64,000 nt of DNA from Chloroflexota bacterium (GCA_029778615.1 JAKOPZ010000289.1:1-64000); one strand, 5' to 3'. Numbered from the stretch's first letter, positions 24,781-33,968 are shown. Translations and numbers: made by a program. The notes: generated by a model not told the origin, from the sequence alone.

Positions 24781-26097
24781 TCACCGTTTTATCACTGCCT
24801 CGCGTTCGGGTCCCGTCCCAATAAATCGCACCGGCACACCAGAAATTTTTTCAATCGCTTCAATATATTTCTGCGCGTTCTTTGGTAAATCCGCGAATTT
24901 GCGAATCCCGCGCACGTCCTCTTGCCATCCGCGAAACGAACGATACACAGGTTCGACGCGCGCCATGCCCGCGCCTTCCACTTCGGAAAATTGAACGGGC
25001 TTGCCGTCGAGTTTGTAACCGACGCAAATTTTCAACTCGTCAATGCCGCTCAGCGTATCGAGTTTCGTCACAAACAACGCGTCGGTGCCGTTGATTTGCG
25101 CGGTAAATTTTACAGGCACGAGGTCGAGCCAACCCGCGCGGCGTTTGCGTCCCGTCGTCGCGGCAGTTTCCGCAAATTGTTCGCGCGCGGGATGGTCGTC
25201 GGGCAATTCCGTTGGCATCGGACCCGCGCCGACGCGCGTGCTGTATGCTTTGGTGACGCCGATGATGCGCGAAATTTTGCGCGGCGGAATGCCGAGTCCC
25301 GTTGTTGCGGCGGACGCGAGCGTGGTGGATGCGGTGACGAAGGGATACACGCCCCAATCCGTATCGAGGAGCGAACCCATCGCTTGTTCGAGCAAAAACT
25401 TTTTGTTCTGTTCCAAACCTTTGTGAACGATGGGTGCGAGTTCTTTGATGTACGGTTTCAATTGTTCGTAATAGTTCCAGTACTCTTCGCGCACATCCTC
25501 GTAATCCAGTGCGTCGCCGCTCGCAAGTCGTCGCGCTCCTTGTACATCGAGCGTTGAGCGCGACGACTTGCGACCGAGCGCGGTGATAATTTTATTTTTC
25601 AAACCGATTTGCACCGCAAGACGTTCGTCGAAAGTCTTGCCGATAAAATCCGCCCAACGCAAACCGTTGTACGAAATTTTATCGGCGAACGCGGGACCGA
25701 TGCCGCGCCGTGTTGTGCCTGTTGCACCCGCGCCTTTGGCTTGTTCGTACAAACCATCGAGCATCTTGTGATACGGCATGATGAGATGCGCGCGCTGGGC
25801 GATGAACAAGCGTTTTTCAAAATCAATTCCCGCGCGGCGAATTTCCTTCATCTCATCCAACAACACTTGCGGGTCAATGACCATCCCATTGCCCATCAAA
25901 CATTTCGTGTGCGGATAAAAAATTCCCGAAGGGACGAGATGAATTTTGAATGTGCCGTGTTCGTTGATGACGGTGTGTCCTGCATTGTTGCCGCCGTTGT
26001 AACGCGCGACAAAATCGGCGTTCCGCGCGAAATAATCAATGGCTTTGCCTTTTCCTTCGTCGCCCCATTGCGAACCGACGATGACTGTGACTGACAT
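24781..26097 (-). CDS. purA: Adenylosuccinate synthetase
   Basis: The 438-residue enzyme joins IMP and aspartate using GTP to form adenylosuccinate in AMP synthesis. GSQWGDEGKGK (8-18) is the GTP-binding loop, and NNAGHTV follows. TGTTRRGIGPA (near 130) and VGAGPMPTE (near 297) are further signatures. Between ITALG and ALDYEDV (about 175-193) it carries an extra stretch RKSSRSTLDVQGARRLASG encoded by a 16-bp-arm palindrome (25523-25571). The frame runs upstream to 26223 through heptamer repeats; ATG 26097 (MSVTVIVGSQWGDEGKG) with AGGAG is the true start. purB lies directly upstream on the same strand. Confidence 0.95.
   Translation of the reverse strand: MSVTVIVGSQWGDEGKGKAIDYFARNADFVARYNGGNNAGHTVINEHGTFKIHLVPSGIFYPHTKCLMGNGMVIDPQVLLDEMKEIRRAGIDFEKRLFIAQRAHLIMPYHKMLDGLYEQAKGAGATGTTRRGIGPAFADKISYNGLRWADFIGKTFDERLAVQIGLKNKIITALGRKSSRSTLDVQGARRLASGDALDYEDVREEYWNYYEQLKPYIKELAPIVHKGLEQNKKFLLEQAMGSLLDTDWGVYPFVTASTTLASAATTGLGIPPRKISRIIGVTKAYSTRVGAGPMPTELPDDHPAREQFAETAATTGRKRRAGWLDLVPVKFTAQINGTDALFVTKLDTLSGIDELKICVGYKLDGKPVQFSEVEGAGMARVEPVYRSFRGWQEDVRGIRKFADLPKNAQKYIEAIEKISGVPVRFIGTGPEREAVIKR
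25523..25571. repeat. In-frame palindromic insertion inside purA
   Basis: Perfect 16-bp arms GCAAGTCGTCGCGCTC (25523-25538) and GAGCGCGACGACTTGC (25556-25571) enclose a 17-base loop. The element adds about 17 residues to PurA without shifting the frame. Its behaviour resembles Rickettsia palindromic elements, which also sit in-frame in housekeeping genes. Confidence 0.8.
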
Positions 26098-26110
26098 GGA
26101 TGCTCCTGTT

Positions 26111-26184
26111 GGAGATTGGAGATTAGAGATTGGAGATTGGATAATTGGGTGATTGGGTGATTCGGTGATTGTCCATTGTTCATT
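26111..26184. repeat. Heptamer array (GGAGATT type) between purA and purB
   Basis: The units GGAGATT, GGAGATT, AGAGATT, GGAGATT, GGATAAT are followed by eight-base units TGGGTGAT, TGGGTGAT, TCGGTGAT and a CATTGTTCATT end. The purB stop codon (26180-26182) lies inside the last part. The array occupies nearly the whole gap between the two purine genes. Confidence 0.75.
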
Positions 26185-27547
26185 CTCCCAACGCATTGCG
26201 CGTGAGTTGTTCAGCCAAACCAATATATTTTTGCGGTGAGAGTTCCAGTAATTTTGTTTTGAGCTGCGTGTTGCCGTTCAAACTGTACACCCATTGTTCA
26301 TATCCTTCGCGCGTTAATGCTTTGCCGCGCGTGAGCGTTTTCAATTGTTCGTACGCGTCGCTGACACCTGCCGCGCGTAAAATGGTCTGTGCACCTTCGG
26401 ACACAATCTCCCAATGCGCTTCGAGTTCTTGATTGATGTGTTCGAGATTCGGTTCGATTTTGTCGAGACCGCGTAATAAATTTTGCCACGCGACGAGCGT
26501 GTGTCCGAGCGCAACGCCGAATGTGCGGCGAACCGTCGAATCCGAAAGGTCGCGCTGCAAACGCGAGACGGGCAATTTGCGCGCGTAAAATTCCAACAGT
26601 GCGTTGGCGATGCCAATGTTGCCTTCGGCGTTTTCAAAATCAATCGGATTCACTTTTTGCGGCATCGTCGAGGAACCGACTTCGGACGCGTTGGTTTTTT
26701 GTTTCAACACATCATCGCTGATGTAACGCCAAATGTCTTGCGCGAAATCCAAGAGAATCGAATTCGTCAAACGTAACGCGTCAAAGTATTCGATCCAATT
26801 GTCGTAAGGCATCAGCTGCGTATTGTAGAGTGCAGGTTCGAGTCCGAGCGATTGCAAAAAGCGCGTGCTGAACTGAATCCAATCTACGTTCGCGTTTGCC
26901 GCCGCGAGCGCGTTGAAATTTCCCACTGCGCCCGTGAGTTTCGCGGAAAATTTATGTTGGGCGAGGCGCGCGCGTTGTTCAAGCAAACGCACATAAAAAT
27001 TTGCAAATTCTTTGCCGAGTGTTGTCGGCACGGCGGGTTGTCCGTGCGTTTTCGCCAACATTGGCAATGCCGCGTATTGTTTGGCAAAATTTTTGATGCG
27101 CCCCAACACTTCATCCAATTTCGGCAACAATACTTCATCGCGCGATTCGAGTAACGAAAACGCAATCGCGGTTTGATTTATATCTTCACTTGTCAAACCA
27201 AAATGCAAAAACGGAATTACGTCTTGCAAAGAATTTCCCTGCAACTTTTCGCGCAGATAATATTCCACCGCTTTGACATCGTGCCGAGTTTCCATTTCCA
27301 ATTCTTGCACGCGTTTTGCATCGTTCGTCGCGAACAGTTCGAGAATCGTCAAGAGAAATTGGTCTTCAGCTTCGGTGAAACGGCGAACGATAGATGTGTT
27401 TTGCGACAGCGCGCGCAAGTACGCAATTTCGACGCCGATGCGGTCACGAAAGAGCGCGTACTCGGACATGAACTCTCGGAGTGAATCTACGGCTTGCGCG
27501 TAGCGTCCGTCGAGGGGGGAAATGGCAAAGAGTGGGTCGGAGAACAT
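26180..27547 (-). CDS. purB: Adenylosuccinate lyase
   Basis: This 455-residue fumarase/aspartase-superfamily enzyme releases fumarate from adenylosuccinate and from SAICAR in purine synthesis. The superfamily signature GSSTMPQKVNPIDFENAEGN lies near 296-315. The catalytic histidines lie in ETRHDVKAVEYYL and KTHGQPAVPTTLGKE. Length and N-terminus (SPLDGRYAQAVDSLREFMSE) match the E. coli-type long form. purA follows 83 bases downstream, so the pair is probably an operon. Confidence 0.95.
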   Translation of the reverse strand: MFSDPLFAISPLDGRYAQAVDSLREFMSEYALFRDRIGVEIAYLRALSQNTSIVRRFTEAEDQFLLTILELFATNDAKRVQELEMETRHDVKAVEYYLREKLQGNSLQDVIPFLHFGLTSEDINQTAIAFSLLESRDEVLLPKLDEVLGRIKNFAKQYAALPMLAKTHGQPAVPTTLGKEFANFYVRLLEQRARLAQHKFSAKLTGAVGNFNALAAANANVDWIQFSTRFLQSLGLEPALYNTQLMPYDNWIEYFDALRLTNSILLDFAQDIWRYISDDVLKQKTNASEVGSSTMPQKVNPIDFENAEGNIGIANALLEFYARKLPVSRLQRDLSDSTVRRTFGVALGHTLVAWQNLLRGLDKIEPNLEHINQELEAHWEIVSEGAQTILRAAGVSDAYEQLKTLTRGKALTREGYEQWVYSLNGNTQLKTKLLELSPQKYIGLAEQLTRNALGE

Positions 27548-27591
27548 TGTCGAAAGGAAAGGAAGGAAATAAGGGAAATGAGGGAAACGAA

Positions 27592-27789
27592 TTACGGTTC
27601 TACTGCATCATTCAAAACTTGACCTATCATGTCGTTTTCAGGACAATGCCACAAATCTTCAAAGCGATGTCCGCGTCGGATTTCGTGCATGTACGCAGCA
27701 CCATCGCTTGGAATGTCTGTTCGGTCTTGCCACATTCCAAAAGTCTCTTGCAAAATTTCTTGAACCGCTTGTTTGCGTTCGTCTATCAT
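27592..27789 (-). CDS. Small hypothetical protein, antitoxin-like
   Basis: The 65-residue product begins MIDERKQAVQEILQETFGMW and ends with RRGHRFEDLWHCPENDMIGQ and a short acidic tail. The FGMWQDRTDI, then YMHEIRRG, layout resembles C-terminal parts of small antitoxins of VapB type common in Chloroflexota and cyanobacteria. No toxin gene lies beside it, so it would be an orphan. An upstream in-frame ATG at 27825 is less likely because TATAAT (minus strand 27814-27819) lies between the two. Function is uncertain. Confidence 0.5.
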   Translation of the reverse strand: MIDERKQAVQEILQETFGMWQDRTDIPSDGAAYMHEIRRGHRFEDLWHCPENDMIGQVLNDAVEP

Positions 27790-27848
27790 CGAGTTCGTCC
27801 TTTCCAAACAAAAATTATACAACACGATTCACGAATTGCATTGGTAGC

Positions 27849-27865
27849 GCAAATTTGAAATTTGC
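27849..27865. repeat. Short palindrome GCAAATTT-G-AAATTTGC
   Basis: This 17-base palindrome with one central base lies between the divergent small gene and carA. It shares its AAATTT-centred core with the larger palindrome at 7144-7170. It could also serve as a regulator site for carAB, but no regulator is identifiable here. Confidence 0.45.
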
Positions 27866-27916
27866 AGTGTAAGCGACAGGAAAATCTATTGTGCCTCTCC
27901 AAGAGGAGTGGAAAAT

Positions 27917-29059
27917 ATGCAGCCAGCATTGTTAGTCTTGGAAGACGGCACGCAATGGCGCGGAGTCGCATTGGGCGCGCAAGGAACGCGCGCCGCAGAA
28001 GTTGTTTTCAATACCTCGCTGACGGGTTATCAAGAAGTCCTCACCGACCCGTCATACTACGGACAAATCGTCGTCATGACGGCGGCGCATATCGGCAATA
28101 CGGGCATCAACCGCGCGGATATGGAAAGCGCGCGCGTATGGTTGTCGGGTTTTGCCATCCGTGAAGCATCTCCCCTTTACAGCAATTGGCGCGCAGAACA
28201 ATCGCTCGACGAATTTTTGCGCGCGCAAAATGTTGTCGCAATTTCGGAACTCGATACGCGCGGGCTTGTGCGGCATTTGCGTACGCGCGGCGTCATGCGC
28301 GGCGTCCTCTCTTCGGAAATACGCGACGCGGAAAAATTACATCAACTCGCATTGAACGCGCCCGACATGAACGGCGCGGACTTGGTGCAGTACGTCACGT
28401 GCGCGGAACCGTATCATTGGGAGGAACGCGCGGAGGAAATGTGGTACGAATACGCACAGTCTCCAATCTCCAGTTCCCAATCTCCAGTCTCCAATTCATT
28501 CCACGTCGTCGCCTACGATTACGGCATCAAGCACAACATTTTGCGATTGCTCACTTCGCGCGGATGTCGTGTGACGATTGTGCCTGCAAATTATTCTGCG
28601 GATGATGTACTCGCGCTGAATCCCGACGGCATTTTTTTGTCGAATGGTCCGGGCGACCCGGCGGCAGTGACATACGCGATAGAAAACGTGCGCGCGCTGC
28701 TGGGACGCAAACCGATTTTTGGAATTTGTCTTGGACATCAGATTTTGGGACTCGCGTTGGGCGGCGAAACATATAAATTGAAATTCGGGCATCGCGGCGC
28801 GAATCAACCTGTAAAAAATTTCATCACGAATCAAGTCGAAATTTCTACACACAATCACGGTTTCGCCGTGCGCGCATCATCACTACCGTCAAACGTCGAA
28901 ATCACGCACATCAATCTCAACGACGATTGCGTGGAAGGATTACGCGCGCCATCGTTGAATGTTATCGCCGCGCAATTTCACCCCGAAAGCGCGGGCGGGA
29001 CGCATGACGCGATTCACCTCTTTGATGAATTTGTCCGAATAATGGAGACTGGAGACTAG
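27917..29059 (+). CDS. carA: Carbamoyl-phosphate synthase small (glutaminase) subunit
   Basis: This 380-residue subunit hydrolyses glutamine and channels ammonia to CarB for pyrimidine and arginine synthesis. An N-terminal CPSase domain (FNTSLTGYQEVLTDPSYYGQ) precedes a class I glutaminase domain with Cys near 271 in GICLGHQ and the His-Glu pair in FHPES. The linker (about 182-194) is SPISSSQSPVSNS, encoded by five heptamer repeats at 28460-28494. The last residues METGD and the stop are also repeat-encoded. GTG 27908 is possible, but GAGGAG 8 bases before ATG 27917 favours the latter. Confidence 0.95.
   Translation: MQPALLVLEDGTQWRGVALGAQGTRAAEVVFNTSLTGYQEVLTDPSYYGQIVVMTAAHIGNTGINRADMESARVWLSGFAIREASPLYSNWRAEQSLDEFLRAQNVVAISELDTRGLVRHLRTRGVMRGVLSSEIRDAEKLHQLALNAPDMNGADLVQYVTCAEPYHWEERAEEMWYEYAQSPISSSQSPVSNSFHVVAYDYGIKHNILRLLTSRGCRVTIVPANYSADDVLALNPDGIFLSNGPGDPAAVTYAIENVRALLGRKPIFGICLGHQILGLALGGETYKLKFGHRGANQPVKNFITNQVEISTHNHGFAVRASSLPSNVEITHINLNDDCVEGLRAPSLNVIAAQFHPESAGGTHDAIHLFDEFVRIMETGD
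28460..28494. repeat. Heptamer array (TCTCCAA/TCTCCAG) in-frame inside carA
   Basis: Five consecutive units are TCTCCAA, TCTCCAG, TTCCCAA, TCTCCAG, TCTCCAA. They encode most of the linker between the two CarA domains. The same units occur in intergenic regions at 34092-34126 and 62565-62592. Confidence 0.85.
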
Positions 29060-29100
29060 GGACTGGAGACTGAATCTCTAGTCTCTAGTCTCTAATCTCG
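29044..29100. repeat. Heptamer array (GGAGACT type) overlapping the carA stop codon
   Basis: The units GGAGACT, GGAGACT, AGGGACT, GGAGACT run from 29044, followed by an inverse arm (TCTCTAG, TCTCTAG, TCTCTAA). The carA stop TAG (29057-29059) is formed across the second and third units. The array fills the carA-carB gap, and carB starts 9 bases after it. Confidence 0.85.
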
Positions 29101-29108
29101 TTTTTCTT

Positions 29109-32100
29109 GTGCCAAAACGAAACGACATTCATTCCATCCTCATCATCGGTTCGGGCGCGATTGTGATTGGGCAAGCGTGCGAATTTGATTACGCGGGCGC
29201 GCAGGCGTGCAAAGTGTTGCGGCGCGAAGGGTATCGCGTGATTCTCGTCAACAGCAATCCCGCGACGATAATGACCGACCCCGAATTTGCGGACGCGACG
29301 TACATCGAACCATTGACCGTCGAAATTTTGGGAAAAATTATCGCGCGCGAAAAACCCGATGCCATTTTGCCCACCGTCGGCGCGCAAACGGCATTGAACC
29401 TCGCGGTGGAATTATCGAAACTCGGCATTTTAGAAAAATACAATGTGCAATTGCTCGGCGCGCAAGTTCATTCGATTGAACTCGCCGAAGACCGCCAATT
29501 GTTCAAAGCCGCGATGCGCGAGGTGGGACTCGACGTTCCCGAAAGCGATACGGTGACGAGCGTTGACGACGCGCAACAACTCGCAGAAAAAATCGGTTAT
29601 CCCGTTTTGATTCGTCCATCGTTCACGCTCGGCGGCGCGGGCGCGGGGATTGCATACAACGCGGACGAGCTGCGCGAACGCGCGGGACGCGGTTTGCGCG
29701 CGTCGCCGACGCATCAGGTTTTGATTGAACAATCTGTCTTGGGGTGGAAAGAGTACGAACTCGAAGTGATGCGCGATGCGGCAGACCAATTCGTCGTGAT
29801 TTGTTCGATTGAAAATCTCGACGCGATGGGCGTCCACACGGGCGACAGCATCACCGTCGCGCCCGCGATGACCTTGACGGACCGCGAATATCAACGCTTG
29901 CGCGACGCGGCGAAAAAAGTTTTGTCGGCAGTCGGCGTCGCAACGGGCGGCAGCAATGTGCAATTCGCCGTGAATCCGCGCGATGGAAAATTAGTCGTGA
30001 TTGAAATGAATCCGCGCGTGTCGCGTTCCTCCGCGCTCGCGTCCAAAGCGACGGGATTCCCGATTGCGAAAATTGCCGCGCTCCTCGCCGTCGGTTACAC
30101 GCTCGACGAAATCAAAAATGATATTACGCGTGTGACGCCCGCGAGTTTCGAGCCGAGCATTGATTACGTCGTCGTGAAAATTCCGCGTTGGGCATTTGAG
30201 AAATTTCCGAATGCGGATGCGCTGTTGGGTCCACAAATGAAATCGGTGGGCGAAGTGATGGCGTTGGGCGGAACGTTTCGCGAGGCATTGCAAAAGGCGG
30301 TAAGGGGACTGGAGACTGGAGACTTTGCAATAAAGCGGAGACTGGAGACTGGAGACTTGAGACTGGCGACGGCGGATAGATTGTTTCGCGTTGTCGAGGC
30401 GCTGCGCCAAAATTGGAACATTGCGCATGTGGCGAATGAATCGGGCTATGATGTTTGGTTTGTGGAACAGTTGCGCGCCATTGTGGAAACCGAACGCGCG
30501 TTAGCGCACGAGTCGCTTGGTTCGTTGAACGCGGAATTGCTGCGCCGCGCGAAACGCGATGGATTCGGCGACCGCGCGATTGGGGATTTGGTTGGCGCGA
30601 GCGAATTGCAAGTGCGCGCGAAACGCGATGCGTTGCGTGTGAAATCGGTCTATCAGCGCGTAGATACATGCGCGGCAGAGTTTGAAGCGTTCACGCCGTA
30701 TTTGTATTCAACGTATGCAGGAACGTTTGATGAAGCGGAACCGACGACGAACAAAAAAGTTTTGATTCTCGGCGGCGGACCGAATCGCATCGGGCAGGGC
30801 ATCGAGTTTGATTATTGCTGCGTACACGCGTGTTACGCGCTCAAAGATTTGGGCATCGAAACGATTATGCTCAACTGCAATCCCGAAACGGTCAGCACCG
30901 ATTACGATACCGCCGACCGCTTGTATTTTGAACCTGTCACATTTGAAAATGTGATGGATGTGATTGAACATGAAAGACCCGACGGCGTGTTGATTCAGTT
31001 CGGCGGACAAACGCCGTTGAATCTTGCGCGCGCGTTGGAAGGCGCGGGCGTGAGAATTTTTGGCACGTCGCCCGATGCGATTGATGCCGCCGAAGACCGC
31101 GGACGCTTTGGCGCGTTATTGCGCGAGTTGGACATTCCCGCACCCGAACACGGCACCGCGCGTTCGTTGATGGAAGCGCGACGCGTGGCAACGCGCATCG
31201 GTTATCCCGTGATGGTGCGCCCTTCGTTCGTGTTGGGCGGACGCGCAATGGCGATTGTGTACGACGATGCCGACCTCGCGCATTTTATCGAACAAGCCGC
31301 AAGCGTCATGTCCGACCATCCCGTTTTGATTGACCGCTATTTGGAAGATGCGTTCGAAGTAGATGTGGATTGTGTGTGCGATGGAACCGATGTTGTCATC
31401 GGCGGCATCATGCAGCACATTGAAGAAGCGGGCATTCATTCGGGCGACAGCGCGTGCGTTTTGCCGCCGTTCAAAATTTCGCAATATCATCTCGACATCA
31501 TGCGCGACTATACCACGCGCATTGCGTTGAAACTCGGCGTGCGTGGATTGATGAACGCGCAGTTCGCCATCAAAGATGAAGTGGTGTATGTGTTGGAAGT
31601 GAATCCGCGCGCGAGTCGCACCGTTCCCTTTGTCGCCAAAGCGACTGGTGTTCCCCTCGCGCGCATCGCCGCGCAAATCGCGGTCGGAAAAAATTTGCGC
31701 GAAATTGGATTCACGCAAGAGCCGCACATTGACGGATTTTTTGTCAAAGAAGTGGTGTTACCGTTCGATAAATTCGACGGCACGCCTGTGCGTCTCGGTC
31801 CCGAAATGCGTTCGACAGGCGAAGTGATGGGACACGCCTCAAGTTTCGGTCACGCGTTTGCCAAAGCAGAAATGGCAGCGGGCATGACGTTACCTGCGCG
31901 CGGGCGCGCATTGCTGACGGTGAACGATTTCGACAAGGGCGCGATTGTAAAACTCGCGCGCGATTTATCCAGATTGGGTTGGGAAATTTCCGCAACGCGC
32001 GGCACGGCGGAATGGCTGCGGCGCGTCGGTTTGCAGGTTGAAACGCTCAACAAAGTTTCGGAAGGTTCGCCGCATTTGCTCGATGCGATTGCGCGCGGGG

Positions 32101-32306
32101 AAATATCGCTCATCGTCAACACACCGCTCGGACGCCAAGCGCACAGCGACGGAGAAGAAATTCGCCGCGCGGCAGTACGGTATCGCGTTCCGTTATTGAC
32201 GACGTTATCCGCGACGGCGGCAGCGGTGGGCGCGATACGCGCGTTGCAGATGAAAGAGCTGAAGGTGCGGAGTTTGCAGGAGCATCATTCCGTCAACGGA
32301 TATTGA
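29109..32306 (+). CDS. carB: Carbamoyl-phosphate synthase large subunit
   Basis: The 1065-residue enzyme makes carbamoyl phosphate from ammonia, bicarbonate and two ATP. The two homologous synthetase halves are visible: [20 protein letters not shown] at 11-30 and [20 protein letters not shown] near 550. ATP-grasp motifs ([20 protein letters not shown] and [20 protein letters not shown]) and a C-terminal MGS-like allosteric domain follow. Around 399-421 the sequence [20 protein letters not shown] is encoded by heptamer repeats (30304-30371). The start codon is GTG 29109; no Shine-Dalgarno is clear. A diverged duplicate of the 3' end lies at 33969-34043. Confidence 0.95.
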   Translation: MPKRNDIHSILIIGSGAIVIGQACEFDYAGAQACKVLRREGYRVILVNSNPATIMTDPEFADATYIEPLTVEILGKIIAREKPDAILPTVGAQTALNLAVELSKLGILEKYNVQLLGAQVHSIELAEDRQLFKAAMREVGLDVPESDTVTSVDDAQQLAEKIGYPVLIRPSFTLGGAGAGIAYNADELRERAGRGLRASPTHQVLIEQSVLGWKEYELEVMRDAADQFVVICSIENLDAMGVHTGDSITVAPAMTLTDREYQRLRDAAKKVLSAVGVATGGSNVQFAVNPRDGKLVVIEMNPRVSRSSALASKATGFPIAKIAALLAVGYTLDEIKNDITRVTPASFEPSIDYVVVKIPRWAFEKFPNADALLGPQMKSVGEVMALGGTFREALQKAVRGLETGDFAIKRRLETGDLRLATADRLFRVVEALRQNWNIAHVANESGYDVWFVEQLRAIVETERALAHESLGSLNAELLRRAKRDGFGDRAIGDLVGASELQVRAKRDALRVKSVYQRVDTCAAEFEAFTPYLYSTYAGTFDEAEPTTNKKVLILGGGPNRIGQGIEFDYCCVHACYALKDLGIETIMLNCNPETVSTDYDTADRLYFEPVTFENVMDVIEHERPDGVLIQFGGQTPLNLARALEGAGVRIFGTSPDAIDAAEDRGRFGALLRELDIPAPEHGTARSLMEARRVATRIGYPVMVRPSFVLGGRAMAIVYDDADLAHFIEQAASVMSDHPVLIDRYLEDAFEVDVDCVCDGTDVVIGGIMQHIEEAGIHSGDSACVLPPFKISQYHLDIMRDYTTRIALKLGVRGLMNAQFAIKDEVVYVLEVNPRASRTVPFVAKATGVPLARIAAQIAVGKNLREIGFTQEPHIDGFFVKEVVLPFDKFDGTPVRLGPEMRSTGEVMGHASSFGHAFAKAEMAAGMTLPARGRALLTVNDFDKGAIVKLARDLSRLGWEISATRGTAEWLRRVGLQVETLNKVSEGSPHLLDAIARGEISLIVNTPLGRQAHSDGEEIRRAAVRYRVPLLTTLSATAAAVGAIRALQMKELKVRSLQEHHSVNGY
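30304..30371. repeat. Heptamer array (GGAGACT type) in-frame inside carB
   Basis: The units GGGGACT, GGAGACT, GGAGACT, then TTGCAATAAAGC, then GGAGACT three times (one with a T start: TGAGACT follows) lie in the carB frame. The encoded RGLETG motif also exists in ordinary CarB proteins (RSLETG or RGLEVG), so part of the first unit may be ancestral and the array may have grown from it. Confidence 0.75.
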
Positions 32307-32338
32307 AAGCGGATAGTCCGCGCGCACATCCGCTTTTC
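32306..32338 (+). terminator. Probable terminator after carB
   Basis: The stem AAGCGGAT / ATCCGCTT (32307-32314 and 32328-32335) encloses 13 bases and is followed by TTCCG. It begins at the last base of the carB stop codon. The T-run is short, so efficiency is uncertain. Confidence 0.5.
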
Positions 32339-32392
32339 CGTTATCCATCCGTTGACAAACTTCTCCTCTCAAAAATAGATTTATGATTCTTT

Positions 32393-32569
32393 ACAGATTT
32401 GTTAAGGCGACTGCAAAGTCCCTTGACAAGGATATATCATTTCGAACCCCTCAATCCTTCGGGGTAAACTCTGTGAGAAATCTCGTTTGTCACGAAAGGT
32501 TGAGATTTCTCGCATCCGCTCGAAATGACAATTGGCGCGACTTTGCAGTTGCCTTGACAGATTTGTTAA
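32393..32569. mobile_element. TCATTTCGA MITE-like element, copy 2, composite, with 13-bp flanking direct repeats
   Basis: The perfect direct repeat ACAGATTTGTTAA occurs at 32393-32405 and 32557-32569. Between them, outer arms AAGGCGACTGCAAAGTC (32404-32420) and GACTTTGCAGTTGCCTT (32539-32555) pair at 16 of 17 positions. Nested inside is the 92-bp core TCATTTCGA...TCGAAATGA (32437-32528), nearly identical to copy 1. The element appears to have landed in the promoter region of the AbiE-like genes. Confidence 0.75.
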
Positions 32570-32624
32570 TAATCATTGACAAGTCTGTTTTTTTTTCATA
32601 AAATAGATTTTAGATTATTAACAA
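32563..32624 (+). promoter_or_regulatory. Promoter of the AbiE-like genes flanked by an 11-bp inverted repeat (possible operator)
   Basis: A perfect TTGACA (32576-32581) and TAAAAT (32599-32604, 5/6) are 17 bases apart. TTGTTAATAAT (32563-32573) and ATTATTAACAA (32614-32624) form a perfect inverted repeat around the promoter. This is the arrangement expected for autoregulation by a DNA-binding antitoxin, and the downstream module encodes one with a predicted winged-helix domain. Confidence 0.7.
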
Positions 32625-32645
32625 GATTGTTAGGGTATAACGATT

Positions 32646-33341
32646 ATGGATGCAACCGTTGCAAAAACGTTGGCTGCTCAGCAACAAATTAGCATTGATT
32701 CGATTGTGCGCGAGGAATACGAATTACTCCTGCTCAAAGAATTGTACGAGAGCGAGTTTGGCGCGCAATTGGTTTTCAAGGGAGGCACGGCGCTGCGCCT
32801 CGCGTATGGCTCGCCGCGCTTTTCCGAAGATTTGGATTTTAGCGCGATGGGTGAAATAGAAGCGGAGAAATTTGCGGTATTTCTCCAAAAAGTGGCGAAC
32901 CGCTACCCCGCAATTGCGAACGTCGAGACGCACGCGAAATTTTATACTTTGTTTGGCAGCGCGAAAATCAAAGAGAGTTTTTTACCGCGCGCGTTTCAAA
33001 TCAAAATCGAAATTTCCAAACGCAAAAGCAAGCTTGTGGCAGGTCAAGATTTTTCGGAACGCGTCATTGCGAGCCAGCACGCGCCGTTGACGGTTCTCGC
33101 GCGTGTCGCCACATTGGAATTGATTCTGCGCGAGAAAAAGGACGCGCTGAAAAATCGGCGTGCGGCGCGCGATGTGTTTGATTATTGGTTCATTCATCAA
33201 CTGCTCAAGCAAGACGCGCAAGTGGATTTGAAAGGATTCGATACCGAATTGGCAAAAGCAGAATTGCATCGCTTGCTGCCGCGTTCGTACTGGAGAGTTG
33301 TTGACGCATGGCTCGCATCCGCCCAAAAGATTCGGCGCTGA
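32646..33341 (+). CDS. AbiEii-like nucleotidyltransferase (putative toxin)
   Basis: The 231-residue protein belongs to the AbiEii/AbiGii nucleotidyltransferase family: VFKGGTALRLAYGSPRFSED with LDF covers residues 43-65, with the catalytic GGT and DLD parts. In type IV toxin-antitoxin systems this protein is the growth-inhibiting toxin and can give phage resistance by abortive infection. Its gene has a strong promoter and overlaps the next gene by 34 bases. Base composition is slightly AT-richer upstream than the surroundings, consistent with an acquired island. Confidence 0.85.
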   Translation: MDATVAKTLAAQQQISIDSIVREEYELLLLKELYESEFGAQLVFKGGTALRLAYGSPRFSEDLDFSAMGEIEAEKFAVFLQKVANRYPAIANVETHAKFYTLFGSAKIKESFLPRAFQIKIEISKRKSKLVAGQDFSERVIASQHAPLTVLARVATLELILREKKDALKNRRAARDVFDYWFIHQLLKQDAQVDLKGFDTELAKAELHRLLPRSYWRVVDAWLASAQKIRR

Positions 33342-33946
33342 TTTCCAAATTGCTCGTGCTGCCCAAACCGTATTTCACCGCGACAGACCTCGAAAAAATT
33401 TTGGGACTGCCGCGCGCGTCGCTCTATGTGACGTTGACGCGGCTTGTGCAAGCGGGCGTTCTCGCGCGCCTTCGCAAGAATGTGTACAAACTCGCGATTG
33501 CGCCGGCGGAAAGTGAAAAGGCGGCGAGCGAGCTGTACTTTCCATCATATCTTTCTTTCGAGAGCGCGCTTGCCAAATACGGCATCCTCTCACAGATTCC
33601 CTACACGCTGACCTTTGCCACGACACGCGCGTCAAAAAAAATCGCGTTAGCCGACACCCAAATCGAATATCGTCATCTGAAACGCGATTTGTTTTTTGGC
33701 TATGTGCTGGAAAATGGAATCTACATCGCGGCACCCGAAAAGGCGCTGTTGGATGAGTTGTATTTGGTGAGTCGCGGCAAAGCGACGCTTACCATTGAAG
33801 AATTGGATTTGCGCGAAATCAATGTGGCGCGGTTGGAAGAGTATGCGGAAAAATTTCCGCGTTACGTCGCGCCATTGGTCGCGCGGGTGAAAGAATTTGA
33901 TGGAATGATGGGAGTGACGTTGGAGACAAAGGAGAGAATTGGGTAG
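33308..33946 (+). CDS. AbiEi-like antitoxin/transcriptional regulator
   Basis: The 212-residue protein has an N-terminal winged-helix region (PYFTATDLEKILGLPRASLY, then TLTRLVQAGVLARLRKNVYK) and an AbiEi-type C-terminal domain (YFPSYLSFESALAKYGILSQ, then APEKALLDELYLVSRG). AbiEi antitoxins repress their own promoter and neutralise AbiEii. Here the toxin gene comes first and the frames overlap by 34 bases, the reverse of the classical abiEi-abiEii order. This supports tight translational coupling. Confidence 0.8.
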   Translation: MARIRPKDSALISKLLVLPKPYFTATDLEKILGLPRASLYVTLTRLVQAGVLARLRKNVYKLAIAPAESEKAASELYFPSYLSFESALAKYGILSQIPYTLTFATTRASKKIALADTQIEYRHLKRDLFFGYVLENGIYIAAPEKALLDELYLVSRGKATLTIEELDLREINVARLEEYAEKFPRYVAPLVARVKEFDGMMGVTLETKERIG

Positions 33947-33968
33947 GAAATGTGCGGCACGCCAAGGA

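Noticed and set aside
26111-26184. Heptamer arrays considered as CRISPR repeats
   Set aside because: Units are 7 bases with no spacers of 30 bases, and no cas genes are present.
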